DNA of 64,000 nt. It comes from JACQFK01 sp041482015 (GTDB lineage: Bacteria > Planctomycetota > MHYJ01 > JACPRB01). Shown here piece after piece: positions 26,225 through 35,542 of the stretch. Numbering within the stretch: position 1 is the stretch's first letter; each line of letters begins with the position of its first letter. Below the pieces are notes generated by a model. That model did no database searches. It worked only from the letters and a program-made list of their open reading frames with translations, and was not told the origin of the DNA. Location of the stretch: contig JBGPCZ010000003.1 of the NCBI GenBank assembly GCA_041482015.1, positions 31,508-95,507 of the forward strand, given 5' to 3'. Both the position numbers and the translations under genes were made by a program.

Positions 26225-29200
26225 CTATTCGTCCTGTCCCGCGCGCTTCCTCGAAAGCAGCACCGCCTTCGCGGAGGCGCGCTTCCCTTCCCGCTCGTAG
26301 GTCACGGTGATCTCGTCCCCCGGCTTGCAGGAGTACAGCCGGTCGGAGTACGACTTGACGTCCTCGATGGGCTTTCCGTTGAACTCCAGGATCACGTCCC
26401 CTTCCTTGAGCCCCGCCGTCTCGGCCGGGCTCCCCGGGTTGACGCCGGCGAGACGCACGCCCTTGCCCTCGAAGCCGTAGTCGGGCGCGGAGCCGAAGTA
26501 CGGTACCGCCCCCTTCGCCGGGCCGGCCTGGGGTGCCGGGACCGCGCCCTTCTGGAACTCGATCTTCCCGCCGTCCGCGACCCGCCGCACGAGCGTCTCG
26601 ACCAGGGTCGCGACCTTCCCCATCCCCTCGTAGTTGACCTTGTCGGCCGTGTCGCCGGGCTTGTGGTAGTCGGCGTGCGAGCCCGTGAACACGTGGACCG
26701 CGGGGATCGACTTCATCTGGAACGACGTGTGGTCGCTCTGCCCGCCCGGATCCTTGTTGAGGACGAGCGGGATCGTGCTGTCCGCGAGGTAGTCGCGGAA
26801 CTTGTCCCCCGTGTCGGCGCCGAAGATGATCAGTTTCTCCCCGAGCCGCCCCACCATGTCCATGTTGACCATCGCGATCGTTTTTTCGAGCGGCACGAGG
26901 GGATGGTTCACGTAGTAACGCGAGCCGAACGCCCCGAACTCCTCTCCGCTGAACGCCGCGATCACGATCGTCCGCTTCGGAGGCGTCTTCGCGAGCCTCT
27001 CGGCCACCTTGAGCAGCACGGCCGTGCCGCTCGCGTTGTCGTCGGCGCCGGGATGGATCTTCCCGTTGATCTCCCCGAGGTGATCGTAGTGCGCCCCGAG
27101 GACGACCGCCTCGTCGGAGGAGCCGCGAATCACCCCGAGCACGTTTCTCACCATCACCCCGGCGTGGGCGTCAAACTCCTGGATCTGCACCTCGATCCCC
27201 GCCTTCTTCAGCTGGGCCTCGATGTAGTCCGCCGCCTTCTTCTCCCCCTCGCTTCCTGCCTCGCGCCCTTTGAGCTCGGGGCTCGCCAGGAACCGCACGT
27301 GCTCCTCGAGCGTCGCCGCGGCCTTCGGGGCCGCCGGGGCCTGTCCCGGCTTCTTCGGCGCGGCGATCTTCCCGTCCATCTGGGCGAGGAGCACCTCGAC
27401 CGCCTTCTCGAGCTGCGCGTCGCGGCCCGCGTAGAGATCCTCGTGCGTCTCCGGGACCCGGAAGTCGGGCGGAACGCCCCAGCCTTCCATGTTCCGGCCG
27501 TCGTTCGTGAACCACCCCTGGATCGAAACGGTGATCTTCGATCCGTCCTGCATCGTCCAGTCGCTTCCGCCAATGACGCCGCCCGCGGTGGGCATCCCCA
27601 CGAGGTAGCCGATCCCGAGGTGGCGGAACGTGAAGGGCAGGATCTCCTTGTCGCTCCGGGAGATCGAGTTCTGGAGCATGATGACGGGCTTGTCCCAGGT
27701 CTTCCCCGCGGCGCGGCCGCCCTGCTGCCCCTGGCCGTACTTGTCGACCACGGTCGACCCGTTCCGGTTGCGCATGCTGCAGGCCGGAACCTGGTTGAGC
27801 CGCTCGGGCGCGCTCGAATCCAAAAGGGCGCACACGGGCCGGTGGGCGAGCCCGCCCACGCCGTCGCGCTCGTCGAGCACGAGGCCCTCCGCCCCCGCGC
27901 TCTCCCCTTCAAGCGCGGTCTTCAGCCGCTGGACCTCGGGGGCCATCATCATCTTGATATGGTGGTACGCCAGGCGACCCGCGCTTTTCTCCTTCACGAC
28001 CGCCTTGCGCCGCGCGATGGTGTTCTCGTACTTGAGATCGCGGAGCGCGGTGCGGTCGATGCCTTTCACGATCAGCATCCGCAACTCGCCGCTCTTGTTC
28101 CTGATCTCCAGGTTGACCTCGCCGATGCTCTCGCGCGTCAGCCAGCGATCAAGGTCCCAGTCGGATCCGGTCTCCTTCCCGTTCCCCACGATCCTCTCCC
28201 CCACGAGGATCCCCGCCTTCGCGGCCGGCCCGCCCGGCTCGACCTGCTTGACGACCAGGTGTCCCTCGGGTTCGCGCGCGACCTCCATCGCCAGATTCCC
28301 CGTCACGACGGAATTCTTCACCGGCGCGGGCGTGAGGTGGATGTGCGACGAGTGGAGCTCTTTGATCATGTCGTTGATGAGCTCGTAGAGCTCGGCCTTC
28401 GTCTGGCACGCGGCCGCGTGCGGCTCGTACTTCTGGCGCAGCGCGGGCATGTCGACGCCGTGGAAGAACGGGTCGTAGTAATTGCCGACGTAGCTCCCGT
28501 AGACCTGGGAGAAGACGCCGAGCATCTCCTCGAGCCGGGTCGTCGGGCGGGTGACCGACGCCTTGACCGCGAGTACCTCGGGGCTTTTCGCGTCGAGGAT
28601 CAGGATCGTCTCCGCATCCTTCTGGCCCCTCCCGTCGGCTTCGCCCACGACCATCGAGGAATCGGGCGCCCAGCTCAGCGTCGAGATCCCCTGGCCGAGC
28701 GTCCGGAGATCGGTGCCGTCGATCTTGACCGTCTGGAGCGTCGAGCGGTTCTGACCCTGCCGCGCCACGAAGGCAAGGCGTTCGCCGTCGGGAGCCCACG
28801 CGAGATCGCGCTTGTAGGATCCTCCCGCCTCGAAGCGCCGTTTCTCCTGGCCGAGAGGTGAGGCGAGGACGATCTCCGTCTTTTGTCCTTTCGTGGACAG
28901 GTAGGCCATCGTCGATCCGTCGGGCGAGGTGCAACCGGCGTATTCATCGGCGTCCTTGGAGGCCGCGATGGGTCGCTGGGCACCGTCGATCAGCCAAAGG
29001 TCGGAGCCTTCCTCCTCCTGGCGCGTCACCAGGAAGTGGCCGTTCGGCGTCATCCGCGGCCGCCGCCACGGACCCTCCTCCTTGGAAACCTTGTACCGGT
29101 CGCGCTTCGCGAAATCGTAGACGTACACGTGCACGGGCATCGCGGGCGGACCCGAGCAGTAGACGATCATCCTCCCGTCGGACGACCAGCTCGGGTCGCG

Positions 29201-30253
29201 ATCCTCGTCCGGTCCGTGCGTCAGCGCGGTCGCCTCGCCTCCGTCCGGCGACATCGTCCAGAGATTCCCGCGGCAGACGAACGCGATCCTCTTGCCGTCC
29301 GGGGACCACGACGGAGAGCGGAACCCCGATGTGAACTTCCTGTCGACCGGCGGATCGGGGTACCGATAGTCCGTGGTGATCGACAGCTTCTCCGGCTTCG
29401 GATGGCGGAGGTCGATCGAATAGAGCTCGAAGTCGTACTCGTAGACGAGCGTGTCCGTCTTCGCGCACGTCGACGGCCACGTCACCTGGTCGCCCCGGTG
29501 ACCTGTCACCTGGATGAGCGCGCCCCCGTTGACCGCGGTCTTCCAGACATTGCGGAACCCCGACGACTGGACGCCGTTCGCCTCGTGCGCGAAGTAGACC
29601 GTCGTCCCTTTGAACGTCGGGTGGCGCGTGTCCTCCAGGCCCGAGGCGATCTCGACCGGCAGGCCCGAGCCGTCCGGCGCGATGAGAAAGATGTTGTGTT
29701 CACCGTCGCCATAGCCCGACGAATAGCGGTCGTACGCGATCCACTTCCCGTCGGGCGACCACGCGGGATTCTCGCCCCGGAAGCGCGTGATCCGCGTCGC
29801 CGTGCCCCCCGTCGCGGGCATCCTCCAGAGATCCCAGACGTTGCTGTTCAAGGGGAGGTCGAGGTTCGAGTCGCGGTTCGACTGGAAGGCGATCCACTTG
29901 CCGTCGGGCGACCATGCCGGTGAGTCGTCGTCGGCCGAGTGGTATGTCAGTGGAGTGGCCGTCTTGGTCGCGAGGTCGAGAACGTAGAGGTCGCGGTTCC
30001 CCGCCTTGTCGCTCGAGAAAGCGATCTTCGTGCCGTCGGGCGACCACGCGGGTCTCTCCTCGTCGGCGGGGTCGTCGGTGAGCCTCTCCGCCCTACCGCC
30101 TCCAACGGGACAGACCCAGATGTCTCCGTGCCAATCGAACGCGATGAGTTTCCCGTCCGGGGAGAGGGCGGGATGCTTCATGCCCCGGATGGCAGAATCG
30201 CCGGTTCCGGTGCCCAGGAGCGCGAGCGCGAGGAGCGCGGCAAGGCCCTTCAT
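26225..30253 (-). CDS. secreted tricorn-type serine protease fused to M28 zinc peptidase, with PDZ domains
   Basis: 1342 residues from the ATG at 30253 (a TTG immediately upstream is in frame). Order: a signal-like hydrophobic N-terminus; WD40-like propeller blades with repeated AWSPDGK (about 25-560); a tricorn core with the histidine in SSHIHLTP (H637), a PDZ domain (about 655-740), NSISRSDKE with S867-D868, and E923 in NMEGWGVPPD. These align with tricorn S745/H746, S965/D966 and E1023. A Pro/Ala linker (about 965-985) leads to an M28 aminopeptidase with GAHYDHLGE (H1055), GADDNASG, SGEEFGAFG and NMDMVGR, then a second PDZ domain at the C-terminus. It would both cut and trim peptides outside the cytoplasm. 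The leader contains GGGGGA upstream of the ATG. Confidence 0.88.
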   Translation of the reverse strand: MKGLAALLALALLGTGTGDSAIRGMKHPALSPDGKLIAFDWHGDIWVCPVGGGRAERLTDDPADEERPAWSPDGTKIAFSSDKAGNRDLYVLDLATKTATPLTYHSADDDSPAWSPDGKWIAFQSNRDSNLDLPLNSNVWDLWRMPATGGTATRITRFRGENPAWSPDGKWIAYDRYSSGYGDGEHNIFLIAPDGSGLPVEIASGLEDTRHPTFKGTTVYFAHEANGVQSSGFRNVWKTAVNGGALIQVTGHRGDQVTWPSTCAKTDTLVYEYDFELYSIDLRHPKPEKLSITTDYRYPDPPVDRKFTSGFRSPSWSPDGKRIAFVCRGNLWTMSPDGGEATALTHGPDEDRDPSWSSDGRMIVYCSGPPAMPVHVYVYDFAKRDRYKVSKEEGPWRRPRMTPNGHFLVTRQEEEGSDLWLIDGAQRPIAASKDADEYAGCTSPDGSTMAYLSTKGQKTEIVLASPLGQEKRRFEAGGSYKRDLAWAPDGERLAFVARQGQNRSTLQTVKIDGTDLRTLGQGISTLSWAPDSSMVVGEADGRGQKDAETILILDAKSPEVLAVKASVTRPTTRLEEMLGVFSQVYGSYVGNYYDPFFHGVDMPALRQKYEPHAAACQTKAELYELINDMIKELHSSHIHLTPAPVKNSVVTGNLAMEVAREPEGHLVVKQVEPGGPAAKAGILVGERIVGNGKETGSDWDLDRWLTRESIGEVNLEIRNKSGELRMLIVKGIDRTALRDLKYENTIARRKAVVKEKSAGRLAYHHIKMMMAPEVQRLKTALEGESAGAEGLVLDERDGVGGLAHRPVCALLDSSAPERLNQVPACSMRNRNGSTVVDKYGQGQQGGRAAGKTWDKPVIMLQNSISRSDKEILPFTFRHLGIGYLVGMPTAGGVIGGSDWTMQDGSKITVSIQGWFTNDGRNMEGWGVPPDFRVPETHEDLYAGRDAQLEKAVEVLLAQMDGKIAAPKKPGQAPAAPKAAATLEEHVRFLASPELKGREAGSEGEKKAADYIEAQLKKAGIEVQIQEFDAHAGVMVRNVLGVIRGSSDEAVVLGAHYDHLGEINGKIHPGADDNASGTAVLLKVAERLAKTPPKRTIVIAAFSGEEFGAFGSRYYVNHPLVPLEKTIAMVNMDMVGRLGEKLIIFGADTGDKFRDYLADSTIPLVLNKDPGGQSDHTSFQMKSIPAVHVFTGSHADYHKPGDTADKVNYEGMGKVATLVETLVRRVADGGKIEFQKGAVPAPQAGPAKGAVPYFGSAPDYGFEGKGVRLAGVNPGSPAETAGLKEGDVILEFNGKPIEDVKSYSDRLYSCKPGDEITVTYEREGKRASAKAVLLSRKRAGQDE

Positions 30254-30285
30254 CAAATCGGTCCCCCAGCTGGCGGCTTCACCCC

Positions 30286-30291
30286 ATTATA
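30286..30291 (-). promoter_or_regulatory. -10 box TATAAT of the tricorn-M28 gene
   Basis: Perfect TATAAT on the minus strand, 32 bases before the ATG; this promoter has room for a leader with a ribosome binding site, unlike its divergent partner. Confidence 0.55.
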
Positions 30292-30316
30292 CGGAATCGA
30301 CACCGGGGCGGCGGGG

Positions 30317-30322
30317 TATAAT
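30317..30322 (+). promoter_or_regulatory. -10 box TATAAT of the SDR gene, predicted leaderless
   Basis: Perfect TATAAT ending seven bases before the ATG at 30330; CCGGCGC lies between. It is one of the clearest leaderless cases in the window. Confidence 0.6.
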
Positions 30323-30329
30323 CCGGCGC

Positions 30330-31094
30330 ATGGCGCTCCCCCGCGACCGCGTGGTGCTCGTCACCGGCGCCTCGAGCGGGATCGGGCGGGCGACGGCCGA
30401 GGCGTTCGCCCGGGACGGCGCCCGCGTGGCCGCCTGCGCCCGGCGGGACATTTCCGGCCTCGACGCCTTCTGCCTTCGTTGCGACGTCCGCCGCCCCGGG
30501 GAGGTCCGGTCGGCGATCGACGCGGTCGTCGCGAAGTTCGGCGCGCTCCACGTCCTCGTGAACAACGCGGGCTTCGGGGTCTACACGTCGATCGAAGAGA
30601 TGACGGAGGCCGACCTCGATGACCTCTTCCGAACGAACGTCTACGGGCCGGTCTACGCGGTCCAGGCGGCGCTGCCCCACCTCCGGAAGACGCGCGGGCA
30701 GGTCGTCAACGTGTCGAGTTCGCTCGCGCGGGCCACGACGCCCTACTCGGTGGGCTACTGCATGACGAAGCACGCGCTCCACTCGTTCAGCGTGGGGCTC
30801 CGGATGGAAGTCAAAGGGGACGGCGTGGGGGTGATCGAGGTCGGCCCCGGGCTGACGGCAACCGATTTCCAGAAGGCGGCGAAGCGGACGGGGACGGCCA
30901 AGCCACTCGTCGCGGAGAGCGGCCGCGGCTGGTCCCCCGAAAAGGTCGCGCACGCGATCCTCAAGGCCTCGAAACGGGGCACCCGCGAGGTGTGGCTGAC
31001 GTGGGACGGCCGCGCCTTTGCGTTCGCCCAGCGGAACCTCCCCCGCCTCACCGAGTGGGGCTTGATGCGCTGGGCGCGCAAGTTGAATCCGTGA
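30330..31094 (+). CDS. short-chain dehydrogenase/reductase (SDR)
   Basis: 254-residue classical SDR. The nucleotide-binding motif is TGASSGIG (12-19), NNAG is at 78-81, the catalytic serine is near 130 (VSSSLA), and YCMTK supplies Y143 and K147. The substrate cannot be read from sequence; the group resembles unspecific membrane-lipid or ketone reductases. I chose the ATG at 30330 because the Rossmann strand begins there and TATAAT lies directly upstream; the frame is open further upstream but overlaps the divergent promoter. It is convergent with the next gene, with one base between the stops. Confidence 0.88.
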   Translation: MALPRDRVVLVTGASSGIGRATAEAFARDGARVAACARRDISGLDAFCLRCDVRRPGEVRSAIDAVVAKFGALHVLVNNAGFGVYTSIEEMTEADLDDLFRTNVYGPVYAVQAALPHLRKTRGQVVNVSSSLARATTPYSVGYCMTKHALHSFSVGLRMEVKGDGVGVIEVGPGLTATDFQKAAKRTGTAKPLVAESGRGWSPEKVAHAILKASKRGTREVWLTWDGRAFAFAQRNLPRLTEWGLMRWARKLNP

Positions 31095-31095
31095 T

Positions 31096-32595
31096 CTACT
31101 TCTTCTCGATCGCAACCGTCGAGACCTGGCCGGTCTTGAGGTCGACGACACGGATCGCGTGGTTGTTCTGGTCGGCGACGAAGAGCTTGTCGCCCACCGC
31201 CCACAGCCCGCTCGGCTCGTAGAAGCGCGCCTTCGCCCCGTCGTCGGTCCCGCGTTTGCCGTCGCCTACCAGCGTCTTCACCGTGCGCGAGGCGGCATCC
31301 GCCACCTTGATCTTGTGATTGTACGAGTCCGCGACGTACACCTTTCCGCCCGCCGCGTGGACGCCGATGCAATGCTGCAGCCGCACGGCGTCTCCCACGC
31401 CGTCCTTGTCGCCGAAGTCAAAGAGGCCCTCCCCCACGATCGTCCGAACCTTGCCCGCCGGGTCGAGATCGACCTCGCGCAGCCCGCTCACCTCGCTGTC
31501 GGCCACGTAAATCTTGCCGCCCTGGATCGACAGCCCGCTCGGCTGGGCGAACTGGGCCGCGCCGTGCACGCCGTCCTTGATGTTCTCGACACCACTCCCG
31601 CTGAACGGCCCCAGGCCGCCCCTCTTGAGATCCATGATCCAGATCTGGTGGTTGCCCGCCATCGCGATGTACAGGCGGTCGCCGTCGAGGGCCAGATCCC
31701 ACGGCGAGTTCAAGCCCGTCTTGAGCCCCTCGCCGCCCGTCCTGACGTTCCAGGTCTGCTTCCCGGTCCCGGCGATCGTCTTGACCTTCCTCGCCTTGAG
31801 ATCGACCTCGCGGATGCAGTGATTCTCCGTGTCCGCGACCCACAGCGTCTCCCCCCGGAGCGCCAGCCCCTGCGGCATGAAGAACCGCGCCTCCGCGAAG
31901 TCGCCGTCCTTCAACCCCTCCTCCGTCCCCCCGATCACCTCGAGGACCTTCCCGCCGTGCCCGGTCACGAGGACGCGGTTGTGCCCCGTGTCCGAGATAT
32001 AGAGCCGGTCGGCCGTCGCGACGATCTTCCCGGGGTAGAGAACCGGCGCGTCCTTCATCTTCGCCCGCTCGAGGCTCCACGTCAGAGGCGTCCGGTTGAT
32101 CTTCGCGTCGAAATCCTTGATGACTTTCGCGATCGACGCGTCGAGCACCTCGTACTGACCCTCGCCGCCCGTCTTCCCCACGATCGTCCCTTCGGGGTTG
32201 ATGACCACGAAGTGCGGCCAGCCCTTCGCGTCGAACGCATTAAAGAGCTTGAACTCCGCGTCGTTCACGACCGGGTGCTCGATCCCGTGCCGCAGGATCG
32301 CGTTCCGGATGTTCTCCGTATCCTTCTCGTTCTTGAATTTCGCGGAGTGGACGCCGATCACGACCAGTTCCTTCGCGTACTTCCGCTCGAGGCGCTTGAG
32401 GTCCGGAAAGACGTGCATGCAGTTGATGCAGCAGAAGGTCCAGAAGTCAAGGAGGACGACCTTCCCCTTGAGGTCGGCCATCTTGATCGCCTTCCCGTCG
32501 GTGTTGAACCAGGCGATGCCGCCATCGAGCTCCGGCGCCTTCGCCTGAGGCGCCGCGAGCGCCGCCAACAACGCGATCGTCCCCGTGATCATCAT
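31096..32595 (-). CDS. thioredoxin-like domain plus NHL-repeat propeller (NHLRC2-type)
   Basis: 499-residue exported protein. After a signal peptide (ALLAALAAPQAKA) a thioredoxin-like domain (about 24-160) carries FWTFCCINC (C55, C56, C59), the CCxxC form seen in NHLRC2-type proteins. The rest (about 185-495) is a six-bladed NHL propeller with recurring LYISDTGHNRV, LWVADTENHCI, IYVADSEVSGL, VYVADSYNHKI and LFVADQNNHAI blades. The combination suggests a thiol-active domain presented on a binding platform; the partner is unknown. The leader has GGAGAACGACCC before ATGATG. Confidence 0.88.
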   Translation of the reverse strand: MMITGTIALLAALAAPQAKAPELDGGIAWFNTDGKAIKMADLKGKVVLLDFWTFCCINCMHVFPDLKRLERKYAKELVVIGVHSAKFKNEKDTENIRNAILRHGIEHPVVNDAEFKLFNAFDAKGWPHFVVINPEGTIVGKTGGEGQYEVLDASIAKVIKDFDAKINRTPLTWSLERAKMKDAPVLYPGKIVATADRLYISDTGHNRVLVTGHGGKVLEVIGGTEEGLKDGDFAEARFFMPQGLALRGETLWVADTENHCIREVDLKARKVKTIAGTGKQTWNVRTGGEGLKTGLNSPWDLALDGDRLYIAMAGNHQIWIMDLKRGGLGPFSGSGVENIKDGVHGAAQFAQPSGLSIQGGKIYVADSEVSGLREVDLDPAGKVRTIVGEGLFDFGDKDGVGDAVRLQHCIGVHAAGGKVYVADSYNHKIKVADAASRTVKTLVGDGKRGTDDGAKARFYEPSGLWAVGDKLFVADQNNHAIRVVDLKTGQVSTVAIEKK

Positions 32596-32667
32596 GGGTC
32601 GTTCTCCGGGATGATTTTCTACTAATACAACGACGGAGCGGGCCGGATGAATTTCCCGAATCCGGGA

Positions 32668-34179
32668 TCAGGCCTTTTTGAAGAGCACGCTGATGGCGGC
32701 CGAGAGCTGGCAGACGCGGAAGCCGTAGGTGTTCACAACCGCCGTCTGCTCCTTTGCGAACGCGCGGTCCCACGGATTCGCGATGAGCACGGCCACCACC
32801 TTCGGGCACCGCCGCTGAAGCTCCTCGAGCAGCTTCCGCTGGCCCGCGAAGCGGTGCGCATCGAAGCACATGAAGGCCACGATCTCCAGGCCGGCCGCCC
32901 AGTCGAGCGTCAGGCCCAGCATCTCCCCGTCCGGCTGGATCGGGATCTCGAGCACCTCGACCGTCGATGAATTCGACTGGATCCATCCCTGGATCAGGCT
33001 CGCCGCGCCGCGCAACTCCTCGTCGATCACGATCCGGTCGGCCACGTCCCACAGGCGGGGAACGAGCATCCCGACCCGGCGGCCGTAGTCGATCGGGAGC
33101 AGCTTCTGGGGATCGCGGTCGATCTTCACCGCCCCGCCCGCCACGATGCCGGCCAGCCCGGCGGCCGCCTCGACCTCCTCCGGATCGTCCACGGAGAGCG
33201 ATTGCCTCGCCGGCTTCCTCCCGAGCTGCGCCTGGAGCCGCATCTGGGTCTTCTCGAACAAGCTCTTGGGGACCCGGCCCCCGTCGACGGCGACCTTGAG
33301 GCCCCGCCCCGCCCGCTTCGCGCTCTCGTAGTCGTGCGCCAGGACGCAGAGATCGTTGCCCGCCTGGAGCGCGCGCACCACGGCCTCCTCCACCGACATC
33401 GTGGAGAGCACCGACGGCGACGTCAGGTCCTCCGTGACCGCCACCCCGTTGAAGCCCAGGTCCCGGCGCAGCAGGTCGGTCACGACCTTCGACGAGAACA
33501 TCGCCGGCTGGTCCGGGTCGAGCGCCGGGTAGACCGCGTTCGCTGTCATCACGAGCGCCAGGCCGCCCGCGATCGCGACCTTGAAGGGGGCCAGGTCGCG
33601 CTCGAGGATCGTTTCGCGCGGGGTGGCGATCACGGGCGACTGGTTCGGCTTGCCGACGGCGTCGCCCTTTCCCGGGAACGTCCGCGCGGTGGCAAAGACG
33701 CCCGCTTCGCGAAAGCCGCGAATCATCTCGGCCCCCATGTTCCCCACCAGCGCCGGGTCGGAGCCAAAGGAGCGCAGAAGCAGCTCGGGGCGCAGGTCGT
33801 CGGACTCGAGGTCGAGCACCGGCGCGAAGTTGAGGTCGATCCCCATGCCCGCCAGCTCGCGCCCCATCGCGCGCCCCACCTCGTAGGCCAGCGCCGGCGT
33901 CGCCGTCTTCCCCAGCGCCAGGTTCCCCGGAAAGAAGGTGACGCCCCTCGTGAACCGGTAGACGCGGCCGCCCTCGTGGTCGACGGCGACGAGGAGCCGG
34001 TATCCCAGTTCCTGCTCCAGGTTGGCGATCAACGCGCGGACCTGGTCGGTCGATTCGATGTTCCGGCGCTGCAGGTAGACGCCCGCCGCGTTGGTGTCGC
34101 GGAGCGTCCGGACCATCTCCTCGGTCACCTCGATGCCGTAAATGCCGATGAGAAGCGGCTGGGGGACGCGCTCGGCCAC
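32668..34179 (-). CDS. glycoside hydrolase family 3 / NagZ-like protein lacking the catalytic His motif
   Basis: 503 residues from the GTG at 34179, which has GGGAGG just upstream. The N-terminal domain is clearly GH3/NagZ-like (VAVDHEGGRVYRFT, MGIDLNFAPVLDL, GFREAGVFATA), and the nucleophile region TEDLTSPSV keeps the aspartate. However, the NagZ substrate/acid-base stretch KHFPGHGD..DSH is here RTFPGKGD..NQS, so the substrate-binding Lys-His and the catalytic histidine are gone. A C-terminal GH3-like alpha/beta domain (about 350-500) is present. It may bind a glycan, use a different substrate, or be inactive; no signal peptide is obvious. Confidence 0.78.
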   Translation of the reverse strand: MAERVPQPLLIGIYGIEVTEEMVRTLRDTNAAGVYLQRRNIESTDQVRALIANLEQELGYRLLVAVDHEGGRVYRFTRGVTFFPGNLALGKTATPALAYEVGRAMGRELAGMGIDLNFAPVLDLESDDLRPELLLRSFGSDPALVGNMGAEMIRGFREAGVFATARTFPGKGDAVGKPNQSPVIATPRETILERDLAPFKVAIAGGLALVMTANAVYPALDPDQPAMFSSKVVTDLLRRDLGFNGVAVTEDLTSPSVLSTMSVEEAVVRALQAGNDLCVLAHDYESAKRAGRGLKVAVDGGRVPKSLFEKTQMRLQAQLGRKPARQSLSVDDPEEVEAAAGLAGIVAGGAVKIDRDPQKLLPIDYGRRVGMLVPRLWDVADRIVIDEELRGAASLIQGWIQSNSSTVEVLEIPIQPDGEMLGLTLDWAAGLEIVAFMCFDAHRFAGQRKLLEELQRRCPKVVAVLIANPWDRAFAKEQTAVVNTYGFRVCQLSAAISVLFKKA

Positions 34180-34203
34180 CGGACCTCCCTGAAGCGAAGG
34201 TGG

Positions 34204-34209
34204 AGTATA
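34204..34209 (-). promoter_or_regulatory. -10 box TATACT of the NagZ-like gene
   Basis: TATACT on the minus strand, 24 bases before the GTG at 34179; the leader includes a ribosome binding site (AGGGAGG). Confidence 0.5.
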
Positions 34210-34256
34210 GGGGAATTCCCCGGGTCGCCAACACTTTCCCACGGCGGCCGATCCGC

Positions 34257-34262
34257 TATACT
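34257..34262 (+). promoter_or_regulatory. -10 box TATACT of kbl, predicted leaderless
   Basis: TATACT ends six bases before the ATG at 34269 with TTTGCC between; there is no ribosome binding site. Confidence 0.6.
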
Positions 34263-34268
34263 TTTGCC

Positions 34269-35459
34269 ATGACCAATACGATCCAGCCGCTCCTCTCCGC
34301 CGAGCTCGCGCGCCTCCGCGACGCCGGACTCTACAAGGACGAGCGCGTGCTCCTGGGCGCGCAGGGTCCGCGCATCCGAGTGGCCCAGGGCGAGGTCCTC
34401 AACTTCTGCGCGAACAACTATCTCGGACTCTCGTCGCACCCCGGGATTCTCAAGGCCGCGCACGAGGCGCTCGACCGGTGGGGCTACGGCCTCTCGTCGG
34501 TCCGCTTCATCTGCGGAACGCAGGATCTCCACAAGCAGCTCGAAGGCGCCATCTCGCGGTTCATCGGCATGGACGACGCGATCCTCTACACCAGCTGCTT
34601 CGACGCGAACGGCGGGCTTTTCGAGACCCTGCTCGGCGAGGAGGACGCGATCATCTCCGACGCGCTCAACCACGCGTCGATCATCGACGGCATCCGCCTT
34701 TGCAAGGCGGAGCGTCACCGCTACGCGTCGGGCGACATGAAGGAACTCGAGGAGTGCCTCCAGAAGACGCAGGGGAAGCGCCTGCGGATGGTCGCAACTG
34801 ACGGCGTTTTCTCGATGGACGGGACGATCGCCAACCTGCCGGCGATCTGCGAGCTCGCGGATCGCCACAAGGCCCTCGTCATGGTCGACGACTCGCACGC
34901 CACGGGGTTCGTCGGGAAGACGGGCCGCGGAACGGCGGAGCACCACGGCGTACAGGGGAGGATCGACGTCATGACGTCGACGCTCGGCAAAGCGCTGGGG
35001 GGAGCGGCGGGGGGATTCACGACGGGCCGGAAGGAGATCATCGAGATCCTCCGCCAGCGGTCGCGTCCGTACCTCTTCTCGAACACGCTCCCACCGGTCA
35101 TCTGCGGCGCGGCGCTCAAGGCTTTCGAGCTCCTGGCCGGGACGACCGAACTGCGCGACCGCCTCGAGGCGAACACGCGACACTTCCGCGACGAGATGAC
35201 CCGACGCGGGTTCGCGATCAAGCCGGGCGTCCACCCGATCTGCCCGATCCTGCTCCACGAGGAAAAGCTCGCGATCGACTTCGCCCGCGAACTCCTTGCC
35301 GAGGGGGTCTACGTCATCGGGTTTGTCTTCCCCGTCGTGCCCAAGGGTCAGGCGCGCATCCGGGTGCAGGTCTCGGCCGCGCACGAGCGGGCGGACCTGG
35401 ATCGAGCGATCGCGGCGTTCGAGAAGGTCGGCCGGAAACTCGGGGTGATCCAGCCGTAG
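34269..35459 (+). CDS. kbl: glycine C-acetyltransferase (2-amino-3-ketobutyrate CoA ligase)
   Basis: PLP enzyme that splits 2-amino-3-ketobutyrate with CoA into glycine and acetyl-CoA, completing threonine degradation begun by Tdh (16755-17798). The 396 residues show CANNYLGLSSHP (about 39), SCFDANGGLFE (about 114), MVDDSHATGF (about 205) and the PLP lysine K241 in TSTLGKALGGAAGG. Length is normal for the family. The start was chosen at the ATG directly after the TATACT box; in-frame codons upstream fall in the promoter. The gene is not linked to tdh and stands alone. Confidence 0.94.
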   Translation: MTNTIQPLLSAELARLRDAGLYKDERVLLGAQGPRIRVAQGEVLNFCANNYLGLSSHPGILKAAHEALDRWGYGLSSVRFICGTQDLHKQLEGAISRFIGMDDAILYTSCFDANGGLFETLLGEEDAIISDALNHASIIDGIRLCKAERHRYASGDMKELEECLQKTQGKRLRMVATDGVFSMDGTIANLPAICELADRHKALVMVDDSHATGFVGKTGRGTAEHHGVQGRIDVMTSTLGKALGGAAGGFTTGRKEIIEILRQRSRPYLFSNTLPPVICGAALKAFELLAGTTELRDRLEANTRHFRDEMTRRGFAIKPGVHPICPILLHEEKLAIDFARELLAEGVYVIGFVFPVVPKGQARIRVQVSAAHERADLDRAIAAFEKVGRKLGVIQP

Positions 35460-35495
35460 TGCGGCCTACTTCACTCCGGGTTTCGAAATAGAGAA

Positions 35496-35525
35496 CGGCG
35501 CCTCCCGCGGGTGCAGGAGGCGCCG
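35496..35525. terminator. rho-independent terminator, strongest for the minus strand
   Basis: CGGCGCCTCC (35496-35505) and GGAGGCGCCG (35516-35525) form a perfect ten-pair stem with a ten-base loop between two convergent stops. On the minus strand the stem is followed by TTCTCTATTTC, so it mainly ends the Pro/Arg-rich gene; it may also stop kbl. Confidence 0.7.
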
Positions 35526-35542
35526 CCCGGGGTGACTTCGGG

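Noticed and set aside
25952..28861. 969-codon open frame antisense to the crotonase and tricorn-M28 genes
   Set aside because: Crosses a real intergenic boundary and lacks any motif; explained by GC-rich codon bias.
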